Assembly (NCBI GenBank): GCA_030618495.1
Contig: JAUXDE010000021.1
Location: 1 to 18,672, forward strand
DNA length: 18,672 nt
DNA from: Clostridia bacterium
GTDB taxonomy: Bacteria > UBA6262 > WVXT01 > JAUXBS01
Direction: 5' to 3'
Part shown: piece after piece, positions 9,301 through 15,570 of the stretch
How positions within the stretch are numbered: position 1 is the stretch's first letter
How the letters are laid out: each line of letters starts with the position of its first letter
Notes under the pieces: model-generated
Databases searched by the model: none
The model's input: the letters and a program-made list of their open reading frames with translations, nothing else
Told to the model about the DNA's origin: nothing
Translations under genes and position numbers: made by a program

Positions 9301-9885
9301 TTTCATGAGACTGCTTATCCGCCCGTAATCCATGGGGTTGAACAACCTCGGCAATGTTGTCCTCATTATACGAGGGGGTACGATAGCAAGCATAATGAAA
9401 AGAAAGAAAACCGCTAAATTCGGAACAAGGTACTTCTTCAGGGGAAATTTCACGACATCAAGAGGATTTATTTTTGAGGCGTTTATTGCGGTGTTTTTAA
9501 CGAGAGTGTCGATTAAATCATGTGAAACCCACGGGTTTTCATCTTTCTTTAATTTTCCAAGCTGTAATGCGTTTACAAGGTCGTCTGACAGAGCGGGGCA
9601 GCTTTTCTGTATGACCAATGCAGTATCATCGTCGGAGTTTCTTGTAAATAAAGGTCTAATAATAAACCATATAGAACATATTATAATTTGCCCGACTATG
9701 CTGTAAAGAATCCACAGCCGCTGTATGGAAGTAAAGGAAATGAAATAATCAAGAAGTGATTCAATGATTATTAAGCATATAAAAATAAAGCATGTCAGGC
9801 AGGAACCCTTGAATAAATCACTTAACCTTAGTTTTATCCGAACCTTTCGTATAATATGAATTATTTTTTTGTAATCATTTATCAT
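6370..9885 (-). CDS. Large DUF4175-like membrane protein with long helical region
   Basis: This 1171-residue protein resembles the DUF4175 family, whose function is unknown. Two membrane segments lie at about 28-50 and 57-79, and a third at 152-171. Residues 195-505 look like beta-rich Ig-like modules (VYHYPSYAG; DFGVKKVELVY; GDILSYYIEVSDND). Residues 510-1085 are highly charged and helical, rich in E, K, M and L, likely coiled coil, with a basic patch at 935-950. A Met/Gly/Gln-rich stretch at 1088-1110 precedes a conserved-looking tail (VRIPTAEDY, then an EFRQDIMDAMKEKYPEIY segment and YYKRL). The ATG at 9885 has AAGG 8 nt upstream. It is separated by 84 nt from the glycosyltransferase gene before it and by 1 nt from the peptidase gene after it. 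By context it is probably a partner of the vWA proteins; the large soluble part is probably outside the cytoplasm, which is inference. Confidence 0.8.
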   Translation of the reverse strand: MINDYKKIIHIIRKVRIKLRLSDLFKGSCLTCFIFICLIIIESLLDYFISFTSIQRLWILYSIVGQIIICSIWFIIRPLFTRNSDDDTALVIQKSCPALSDDLVNALQLGKLKKDENPWVSHDLIDTLVKNTAINASKINPLDVVKFPLKKYLVPNLAVFFLFIMLAIVPPRIMRTTLPRLFNPMDYGRISSLMKVLPGDIEIMSGKNLKVEVIIQERRGKAFISYRETGGAWNSMRMNALKEQEEGKRQRKYIHEFENLSSDMEYFVKWSNAQSPVYSVKVITLPEIGDISLVYHYPSYAGISERIVENTNGDIEALYGTKVKISARANKSIKKGFLVTNDGKRFPVKIRKGIELESSLLLTGEEEYSLTVEDSLGYMNEDPVRHRITILKDEEPGVKMIAPDMDLVVSQESVIDIACEVKDDFGVKKVELVYQKSELSDFEPERLTIKRFKPAVEMKIVNYEWDMGKLSLRPGDILSYYIEVSDNDLISGPNKGVSRTFYIEVFSYEKEHREIEEGLADFRDRLMNLLGDQIMAKDALEKAKTADSLEKLKDSKERQKGVREGAGDLVDLIEKLFPRMENDPLVDWRTYTEYKNITGHIRLLESGKMKQAVNEITGAEQARDAQSRSSRAGGAIKTQQEIIDELEKMALLSEDILQNQKMNDLMDVAHEMVDKQTDFTRALEELAGKADKEKLEQLSKTLSEISNLMNELQKALKDMPQELPEEFVNQDSIKDMDVGEMGNLMEELQKDMAAGNIDSALARTQQLLDMLSEMMDTLMEAASNVPSSELDSLSKETDEFMKELDGIIEEQEKIIEETAGYDEKMMEELMKQQEKILKELSELQKEVISRTKKLIGGVKGKLEYPRLRSKFSSRTRDSLKDMQKAFEDMVNPPARKAKDFIKNVLVKLDASRTILSIIENRLTSEKEAELEILLKNKKPKRKEREKKRREILKAFGEKKNRMKDVSDEFNWIYDTEKKILEKLEKSNNSGCNFLSKDDMEKLRELSDKQNGLRQRTDSLNQGLRKLSMKTSAIGPDILGNMKNGSSEMNKAGNALSEGDTPQAMESEQSALQHLTQGKEGLQAAGSQMKGMMKQMGMGMQYGQGMPGFMQPRGGSLPGGRMGFRDRKVRIPTAEDYQVPREFRQDIMDAMKEKYPEIYKDLIKKYYKRLTE

Positions 9886-9889
9886 AATT

Positions 9890-9906
9890 AAAACCTTGAT
9901 GGTTTT
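9890..9906 (-). promoter_or_regulatory. Small hairpin over the ribosome binding site of the DUF4175-like gene
   Basis: On the minus strand AAAACC, loop ATCAA and GGTTTT form a 6-bp stem. The AAGG that would serve as the ribosome binding site lies partly in its loop and 3' arm. It sits in the only sizeable gap (84 nt) within the long transcription unit. The stem is short and AT-rich, so it may be weak or accidental. It lacks the GC stem and U-run of an intrinsic terminator. Confidence 0.25.
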
Positions 9907-9969
9907 GTTTTTTTAGTATAACCGTATTATTTTCTTATTCATTTAATTCACTCTTTTGACGGATTATAT

Positions 9970-11346
9970 TTATTTCTTGTATAACAAAACATGATTACCA
10001 AGCCATACCTTTTTATAATTACCACTGTTTATCCAGTCCCTGCGCCTGTGATACTCCCGTTTCGTTATTATCATGAATATTCTCTCCGCTAGATTAGAAT
10101 GTGCCATGAACTCATTCCAGTCAGATATCTGAAACAACCTTCTGTTACTGTAAAAAATGGGTATAACTTTATTATATGACTTGGAAATCCAAAGTATATC
10201 GTCCATCCTGCTGTGTTTGCGCGCTTCCAGCGACAGGTGCTTTACTTCAAGTAGGCGCTCTTTATAGAAAATCCTGTCGTTGAACGGAATGTGAAGCACC
10301 ATTATAACAATACCCGCGGTAACGATATGCCCGAACTTCGCCTTTCTTGTCCTTTCCGCAATAGAATGCCCCACACAAACAGCCAGCGCCGGAAACGTGG
10401 GGAATATATAATGAGGGTGTTTTATCTTTGATAATGAAAATACCAAAAAGACCAGGCATATCCATGAAAATAACAATACGATATCCTTCCTTTGCTTTTC
10501 ATCTGTCTTCCTTATAAGACGTGCAAATGCAAACGGTAAGACCAAAAACCATGGCCTGAAGTGATTAAAAATACTTTTAAAATGATAATACCAGGGCCTG
10601 GCGCCTTCCATAAATTCACCTCTAAGCCTGCTGATTATATGAAGTCCTATATAATTGTCCAGGAACACATCACTGTATTTTGCATACTGATGAACATGCC
10701 AGGGCAGAGCAATGGCCAGTCCCGCGAGGATGCCCGTTATCCATTGTTTGTCAAACACCCTTTTTAAGTCTTTTGTGAACGCAAAATACATTACTTGGAT
10801 TAACGGTATCAGAAAACCCACAACCCCTTTTGTCATAAGGGCAAAGCCAAACACCATCCCCGAAAATATAAAGTTCCGGGATTTCCCCTTCAAACCGAGG
10901 CGGAAAAAGTATATTGACAAAGTAAATAGGAACATAACCACGCTTACCATCATTCCCGTTTTTGAGAACTCCATGAAACCCAGGGTGCTCAATAGAACCA
11001 CGCCTGCAATAAAAGCGCTCCTCCTTCCAAACATACCAAGGGAAATAATATATACGAGCATTACCGTTCCAATTCCCGCCAGAGCCGGCAGGAGTGTTGC
11101 ACTGAAGCCGGAAACCCCCATTATCCTGAATACAATCGCGTTAAGCCACATGAACAAAGGCGGTTTATCAAACCATTCTTCAAGGTTCCAGTTCAGGGTC
11201 AGCCAGTTCCCCCTGGTTACAATATCCTGTGAAACCGCGGAATATATAAATCCATCATGCGTATAAAGAGTCCTGCCGTTTAATTGAAATAACATAAAAA
11301 ACGATGCAAGAAAAAGCAATATCAGGATTTCTTTATGGTTTTTCAC
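9970..11346 (-). CDS. ArnT/PMT-like GT-C glycosyltransferase
   Basis: This integral membrane transferase of 458 residues is expected to move a sugar from a lipid-phosphate carrier to an extracytoplasmic acceptor. The family evidence is a first outer loop with THDGFIYSAVSQDIV (29-43; D31 is the likely acidic residue), then WNLEEWFDKPPLFMWLNA. About ten hydrophobic segments follow, and KIKHPHYIFPTFPALAV at 307-323 is the ArnT-type K-P-Y-P motif. The C-terminal 110 residues are soluble and basic. The start is GTG (11344-11346), preceded by AGGGG 6 nt away; it overlaps the stop of the epimerase gene as GTGA, so the two are coupled. Sugar and acceptor cannot be told from sequence. The acceptor could be lipid A-like, a lipid-linked glycan or a protein. 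Confidence 0.82.
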   Translation of the reverse strand: MKNHKEILILLFLASFFMLFQLNGRTLYTHDGFIYSAVSQDIVTRGNWLTLNWNLEEWFDKPPLFMWLNAIVFRIMGVSGFSATLLPALAGIGTVMLVYIISLGMFGRRSAFIAGVVLLSTLGFMEFSKTGMMVSVVMFLFTLSIYFFRLGLKGKSRNFIFSGMVFGFALMTKGVVGFLIPLIQVMYFAFTKDLKRVFDKQWITGILAGLAIALPWHVHQYAKYSDVFLDNYIGLHIISRLRGEFMEGARPWYYHFKSIFNHFRPWFLVLPFAFARLIRKTDEKQRKDIVLLFSWICLVFLVFSLSKIKHPHYIFPTFPALAVCVGHSIAERTRKAKFGHIVTAGIVIMVLHIPFNDRIFYKERLLEVKHLSLEARKHSRMDDILWISKSYNKVIPIFYSNRRLFQISDWNEFMAHSNLAERIFMIITKREYHRRRDWINSGNYKKVWLGNHVLLYKK

Positions 11347-12323
11347 AAATCACCCCTGTCTTTGTACCACTTTATGCTGTCCTTCATTCCCTGCTCAAAA
11401 TCAACCCTTGGCTCGAATCCGAGTTCCTTCCTTATTCTTGATATGTCGTATATCCAGTAGGAATCCCTGGTTTCCCTGACGCTCCGCCGGCTGAAGAATG
11501 ATTTTTTCCCGGTTAGTTTTGATATTATTTCCACAAGGAACGCACCGGCAAACATAACCGGGTACGTTAACTTAATAACCGGCGGCCCTATGTCCAGGTG
11601 CTTACGCGCAAGTTCAATTACATAACGCCAGGAGTACACATTTCCATCGGAAATGAAATAGGTCTTGCCTTTTGATTCGCTCTTCTCGCCGGCAAGAATG
11701 ATTCCGTTCACGAGATCGCTTACAAAACAAAGGCTTGCCTGCCTGTCGCCGTTCCCAAGCAAGGGTATAAACCTGCGCTTTACGAGTTTGAGCAAATCAA
11801 GGAAATCATCCTCCCGTGTCCCCAGTATAGTAGTCGGTCTTATTATAGTAACCGGGATTTTAGCCTTAAGTTTCTCAAGTTCCTGTTCGGCAAGCAGTTT
11901 GCTCTTGCCGTAATCGGATACGGGCATTGGGTCATCCTCTTCATTTATTGGCTTTCCCCTGCCCCCGGGGCCCGCGGCTGATATGCTGGATATGAAAACA
12001 AATCTTTTCAGGCGCGTATTGGTTTCAACGCATACTTCGGCAAGATTTTTTGTGCCCGCACAGTTTGCGTTATAATATTCCAGCCAATCCTTCCCTTTTA
12101 TGATTCCTCCAACGTGGTAGATGTAGTCCATGCCTTTCACTGCGGCATAAAGGGACTCCTTATCCCTGCAGTCCCCAATATGCGTTTTTATATCAAGCCC
12201 CTTCAGCCATCTGAAATTGCTTGTCTTCCTTATCAGGCAGTGTACCCGGTAGCCCTTTTTAATAAGCGCTTCAACAAGGTGGCTGCCGATAAAACCGTTA
12301 CTGCCGGTTACAAGTGCTTTCAT
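11343..12323 (-). CDS. NAD-dependent epimerase/dehydratase (extended SDR)
   Basis: This is a nucleotide-sugar or dihydroflavonol-reductase-like extended SDR of 326 residues. The Rossmann motif GSNGFIG lies at 7-13, the catalytic serines at FISSIS near 110-115, and YGKSK gives Y138 and K142. IRPTTILGTRE and a typical C-terminal substrate domain follow. A slightly longer form could start at TTG 12338. I prefer the ATG at 12323 because AAAGGA sits 6 nt upstream, inside that extension, and MKALVTGSNG is the usual N-terminus. It follows the broken TPR gene by 11 nt and overlaps the GT-C gene by 4 bases, so it probably prepares or modifies the sugar or lipid used by that enzyme. The exact reaction is not identifiable. 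Confidence 0.88.
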   Translation of the reverse strand: MKALVTGSNGFIGSHLVEALIKKGYRVHCLIRKTSNFRWLKGLDIKTHIGDCRDKESLYAAVKGMDYIYHVGGIIKGKDWLEYYNANCAGTKNLAEVCVETNTRLKRFVFISSISAAGPGGRGKPINEEDDPMPVSDYGKSKLLAEQELEKLKAKIPVTIIRPTTILGTREDDFLDLLKLVKRRFIPLLGNGDRQASLCFVSDLVNGIILAGEKSESKGKTYFISDGNVYSWRYVIELARKHLDIGPPVIKLTYPVMFAGAFLVEIISKLTGKKSFFSRRSVRETRDSYWIYDISRIRKELGFEPRVDFEQGMKDSIKWYKDRGDL

Positions 12324-12334
12324 AATTAATCCTT

Positions 12335-12544
12335 TCAATTATACATGCCCGAGTATTTTCTTGCCCTGGGCAGGAACTTCTTTGCTTTTTCATGCCCGGG
12401 GTCAATCCTGAGGGCTTCTTCAAACTCTTTCACCACTTTTTCCCATTTTCTTAACTTACAGTAAACCACCCCGAGGTTATAATGCGCGTCGGGCTTGGCG
12501 GGGCTAAGAACTGCTGCGGTCTCGTATGATTATATATTCTTCAT
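12335..12544 (-). pseudogene. Remnant of a TPR protein gene
   Basis: An ATG (12544-12542) overlaps the stop of the upstream vWA gene as ATGA, the usual form of a coupled gene start. It reads only MKNI before TAA (12532-12530). The same frame then continues for 64 codons to a TGA at 12337-12335. That stretch is clearly TPR: PDAHYNLGVVYCKL, then KVVKEFEEALRIDPGHEKAKK, ending KYSGMYN. It has no start codon except near its end. The simplest reading is a TPR gene that lost its middle by deletion, leaving its first codons and last repeat. TPR proteins (BatC, BatE) are normal members of related vWA operons, which makes a lost partner plausible. A sequencing error cannot explain it, since too much of the protein is missing. 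Confidence 0.75.
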
Positions 12545-14766
12545 AACATACCGTTTTTCCTGCGTAAGTACCATTGGACAGTAAGAAGCGCGCAAATCAG
12601 CGTAAAAATAAATGCGCTGTTCCAAACGCTTACCTTTCTTAGCGCGGTTGCAGCCTTCTTTTCCCTCTCCGGGAATTTTATCTCTTCTTCACTGATACTG
12701 CTTATATTGAAGTACTTTCCGCCTGATGCTTCTGATATATCCCTGAGTAGAGGTTCATTAAGCTGCGGGTCTTCAAGTTCGATGGTCGGGACCGCTACCT
12801 CGCAGGTTAATTCATCTGCCCCGAGTTTTATGCCGCCCTTGTAAGCCTCAGACCTGAACTTGTAACTGCCTTCAATATTACCCGCGTAGTCAGCTTCGTA
12901 CCGTCCTTCAACTTTCCGGACTGCGGGGATTATTCCAAGGTCAATCTTTTTTCCGCTCGGGTTAATTACCGAAACATACACGGAAACGCCGTTGTTGGGC
13001 CTGTAGTACTTGTCAAAAACCCTCACGTTAAGTTTTATCTCCTCGTCCCTCATGAAAACCTTTTTATCGGCTGAGAGGTGCACAAGTTTCATGTCCTCAG
13101 CCTGTATGAGCCACCTTATTGCCTGCGACCAGAAACGGTTGTAATAGTAGTTTCCCTTGCCTTCCGCGGCAAGCTGGAAGCTCCACCTCCAGGTTGTGTT
13201 GGAAGCCATTGTCATCACTCTTCCCTTGCCGGCGTCCCAGACGCATAATACCGGCAGGTTCCCGTACTCGTTTGCCGCCATGGGATGCGAGCCGAGGAGA
13301 ACCGCTCCCGGTTTTGGTTTTAACAGCTGGTTACAACTGTCAAGGTCAGGCATTGATTCCCAGATTTTTCTGTTCTCTTTCGGGTCATTCGACAATTGGA
13401 CTATCGGATGGCTGTACCGGTTCACCCTCATACTGAACGTTCCCAGAGATATCTTCTCGTCATTTCCCGACAGTTCAACGGGGAGTATTTCATATAGAGG
13501 TGTTGACTTGTACCCACCCTTCCCGAACGAATTGTCACCCCCGAGCATCAGGAATGCTCCGCCGTATTCCTTAACAAACTTCCTGATATTGTCCAGGTAG
13601 CCATGTGTTATCCTGAAACGCGAGTACTTGAAGTTTTCAAACACCAGCAGGTCAAAGTTATATATTTCTTTCGTAAAAATCTCCCTGATTGGAAAAGGTA
13701 TAAGCGCAAGCTGTGATTCAGGGACGATTGTTACATTTTCAGGATTTCTGAGTATATTGAATGATACGAAATCCAGCGTAGGATCCGCCTTCAGGGCGTT
13801 CCTGAGGAAGCTGTACTCCCAGCTAGGCTGGCCGCATATATACATTATGCGTATCTTATCCCTTACGACCTGCATGGTGAACTTCCTGGCATTGTTCTTA
13901 TGGGAAACCTCGGAACCGTACGTCGGTATGTTCACCGTGTACTTGAAGGTTCCAACTCTCTTCGGGACAAAACTGAATGCTATCTTTGTCTTCTCATTGT
14001 TGCTTTTTATTTTAACCTTCTTAGTCTGCAGTATCCCGTCAACGTTTTTCAGTATAACAGGCACGGTCCAGCCCGCGAAACCGAACCCCGAAAGCGTAAC
14101 TTCAACATTGGTGGGGGTATTTTTAAAAGCAAACTCAGGCGCTTCAACTTTAGATACCTGAAGGTCGATGTACTTACCCGGGTCACCCACTCCTATGGTG
14201 TATACAGGGACTTCGCAGTCCATGGCTGATTCAACAGGTGAAAAAGCTCCGTTGTGCGCCCCGTCACTTATAAGGATTACTCCGTTGAGGATATTTCCCG
14301 GCATTTCCTTTTCAACCTGGCGGATGGCAAGCCCGATATCCGTTTTTCTGCCTTCAGGGTTTGACTTTGAGATGTTGGCTATGGTTGTTCTCTGGCTGCT
14401 GCCCGAGAAAGTAAAGATAAGCGGTTTGTACCTGCCTCCGAGTTCATGCATGATAGTGTTGAATCTTGAACCTCTTTCTTCCCCGAAGAACTTTTTTACC
14501 TGATGAAAACGAGACGTGGCGTCCTTTGTCTTCATGCTCATTGACGAATCTACCAGAAACGCAATCACCGGCTTTTTACTTGAGTGTTTGTATACAGTCC
14601 TTGCCGGCTGGAACAGGATGAAGAGCAATAACAGAAAAATAATTACCCTGATTGCGGTAAGCGCTTTCCTTCTTGCCTCAATTCGTTTGAAGCAATACTG
14701 TATAATCCATACTATCCCGGAGAGGATAATCAGTATAATCCATAATTTAACGGGTTGAAAAACCAT
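12541..14766 (-). CDS. Membrane vWA protein with amidotransferase-like domain (COG5426 type)
   Basis: This 741-residue protein has membrane segments at about 8-27 and 39-53 and a C-terminal one at 717-733, which puts most of it outside the cytoplasm. A vWA domain at about 66-195 has a full MIDAS: DSSMS at 73-77, T142 and D168. An Ig-like part (200-300) is followed by a class I glutamine-amidotransferase-like domain at about 303-555, with YICGQPSWEY, the strand GGAFLMLGGDNSF (402-414) and VMTMASNTTWRWSF. The position where the catalytic cysteine elbow would lie reads LGGD, so enzyme activity is unlikely. A second beta-rich part (560-660) precedes the last membrane segment. The gene follows DUF4159 by 6 nt, with AAGGAAG upstream. 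The domain order matches an uncharacterised family found beside MoxR-type genes; role by context: envelope complex. Confidence 0.85.
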   Translation of the reverse strand: MVFQPVKLWIILIILSGIVWIIQYCFKRIEARRKALTAIRVIIFLLLLFILFQPARTVYKHSSKKPVIAFLVDSSMSMKTKDATSRFHQVKKFFGEERGSRFNTIMHELGGRYKPLIFTFSGSSQRTTIANISKSNPEGRKTDIGLAIRQVEKEMPGNILNGVILISDGAHNGAFSPVESAMDCEVPVYTIGVGDPGKYIDLQVSKVEAPEFAFKNTPTNVEVTLSGFGFAGWTVPVILKNVDGILQTKKVKIKSNNEKTKIAFSFVPKRVGTFKYTVNIPTYGSEVSHKNNARKFTMQVVRDKIRIMYICGQPSWEYSFLRNALKADPTLDFVSFNILRNPENVTIVPESQLALIPFPIREIFTKEIYNFDLLVFENFKYSRFRITHGYLDNIRKFVKEYGGAFLMLGGDNSFGKGGYKSTPLYEILPVELSGNDEKISLGTFSMRVNRYSHPIVQLSNDPKENRKIWESMPDLDSCNQLLKPKPGAVLLGSHPMAANEYGNLPVLCVWDAGKGRVMTMASNTTWRWSFQLAAEGKGNYYYNRFWSQAIRWLIQAEDMKLVHLSADKKVFMRDEEIKLNVRVFDKYYRPNNGVSVYVSVINPSGKKIDLGIIPAVRKVEGRYEADYAGNIEGSYKFRSEAYKGGIKLGADELTCEVAVPTIELEDPQLNEPLLRDISEASGGKYFNISSISEEEIKFPEREKKAATALRKVSVWNSAFIFTLICALLTVQWYLRRKNGML

Positions 14767-14772
14767 AAATAC

Positions 14773-15531
14773 TTACTTCCTTATTTTAAACTTCAATTTT
14801 TTGTCAATGTAGGGCTGGTGCACCATGTCCTTTTTGTAGGTCCCGGTCAATGAATACATTATGAGGTTCATAGTTAATTTCATTGCCTCCAGCCGCTGTG
14901 TTTCGCCCCCGGGGATGCATTCATAAAGCCAGTTTCCCATCCTATCCCTTGCCCACGCTCCCAGCAGATTATTCTGAGAATATACAACGGCCGTCCTCCT
15001 GCCCACTGTAAGTCCTTCAAGGTGCCTGTTTACAATCTTTCTTCCGCCCACTTCCCTTAACAGGTAATACGCCCTGTATATGGCATGGTCTCCAGGTAGT
15101 TTTTCAAGCTTCTTACCAGGGAATAATTGTTTTATTAACTCCCTGGCGCACCTGTCAAAACCATGGTTCCTGTGTCCGATGGCATCATCCATGATAAGCA
15201 GTCCCCCGCAGAGCAGATACTGCCGAAGTATCTTTATCTCCTTATCGGTGAACCTGTCGAATTTTCTGTCACCTACCATCCACATGAACGGGGAAATAAA
15301 CAGGTTCCTGTGAGTCAGCGATATATCGTTTCTGCGCAGTTGGGGCTTGACGCTCGTTGTAGTCATGAGCAGGTTCATTATTTCAGCAAAACTTGACGGG
15401 TACATGTTCCAGTTCCCGCCGCGGTACTTCAACTGCGAGAAAACGAAATGGTCCCTCTGCTGGGCTGAAGTAAAAGAACATGTAAAAACTAACACCGAAA
15501 CAATGATTATAACCGTTTTTTCCAGTTTCAT
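14773..15531 (-). CDS. DUF4159 family exported protein
   Basis: This protein has 252 residues. A signal peptide covers 1-23 (ending TSA|QQ). The mature part matches the DUF4159 pattern: FSQLKYRGGNWNMYP (31-45), NDISLTHRNLFISPFMW, LRQYLLCGGLLIMDDAIGH (102-120), a run ending PGDHAIYRAYYLL, and late LGAWARDRMGNWLYE. The family has no established function and is thought to have an amidotransferase-like fold. It starts 39 nt after the BatA-like gene, with AAGGAAG close to its ATG, and ends 6 nt before the next vWA gene. By its invariant company it is probably an extracytoplasmic partner of those two vWA proteins. Confidence 0.85.
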   Translation of the reverse strand: MKLEKTVIIIVSVLVFTCSFTSAQQRDHFVFSQLKYRGGNWNMYPSSFAEIMNLLMTTTSVKPQLRRNDISLTHRNLFISPFMWMVGDRKFDRFTDKEIKILRQYLLCGGLLIMDDAIGHRNHGFDRCARELIKQLFPGKKLEKLPGDHAIYRAYYLLREVGGRKIVNRHLEGLTVGRRTAVVYSQNNLLGAWARDRMGNWLYECIPGGETQRLEAMKLTMNLIMYSLTGTYKKDMVHQPYIDKKLKFKIRK

Positions 15532-15570
15532 ATAATCTTCCTTTCAATGGCTTCAATTAAATACTTCGTT

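Noticed and set aside
9956-9985. Plus-strand TTGACG, 18 bases, TATAAC resembling a promoter
   Set aside because: It would point antisense into the 3' end of the GT-C gene. The -10-like part is made of the codons for the end of that protein, and nothing on the plus strand would be expressed.
10262-10465. A 67-codon minus-strand frame within the GT-C gene
   Set aside because: It lies in a different frame of the same strand inside a well supported gene and has no features of its own.
12324-12338. TTG start at 12338 for the epimerase gene
   Set aside because: The extension contains the AAAGGA that serves the ATG at 12323, and MKALVTG is the normal start of this family.
13119-14229. Plus-strand open frames of 105-177 codons
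   Set aside because: Antisense to the vWA/amidotransferase-like protein; low complexity or no recognisable features.
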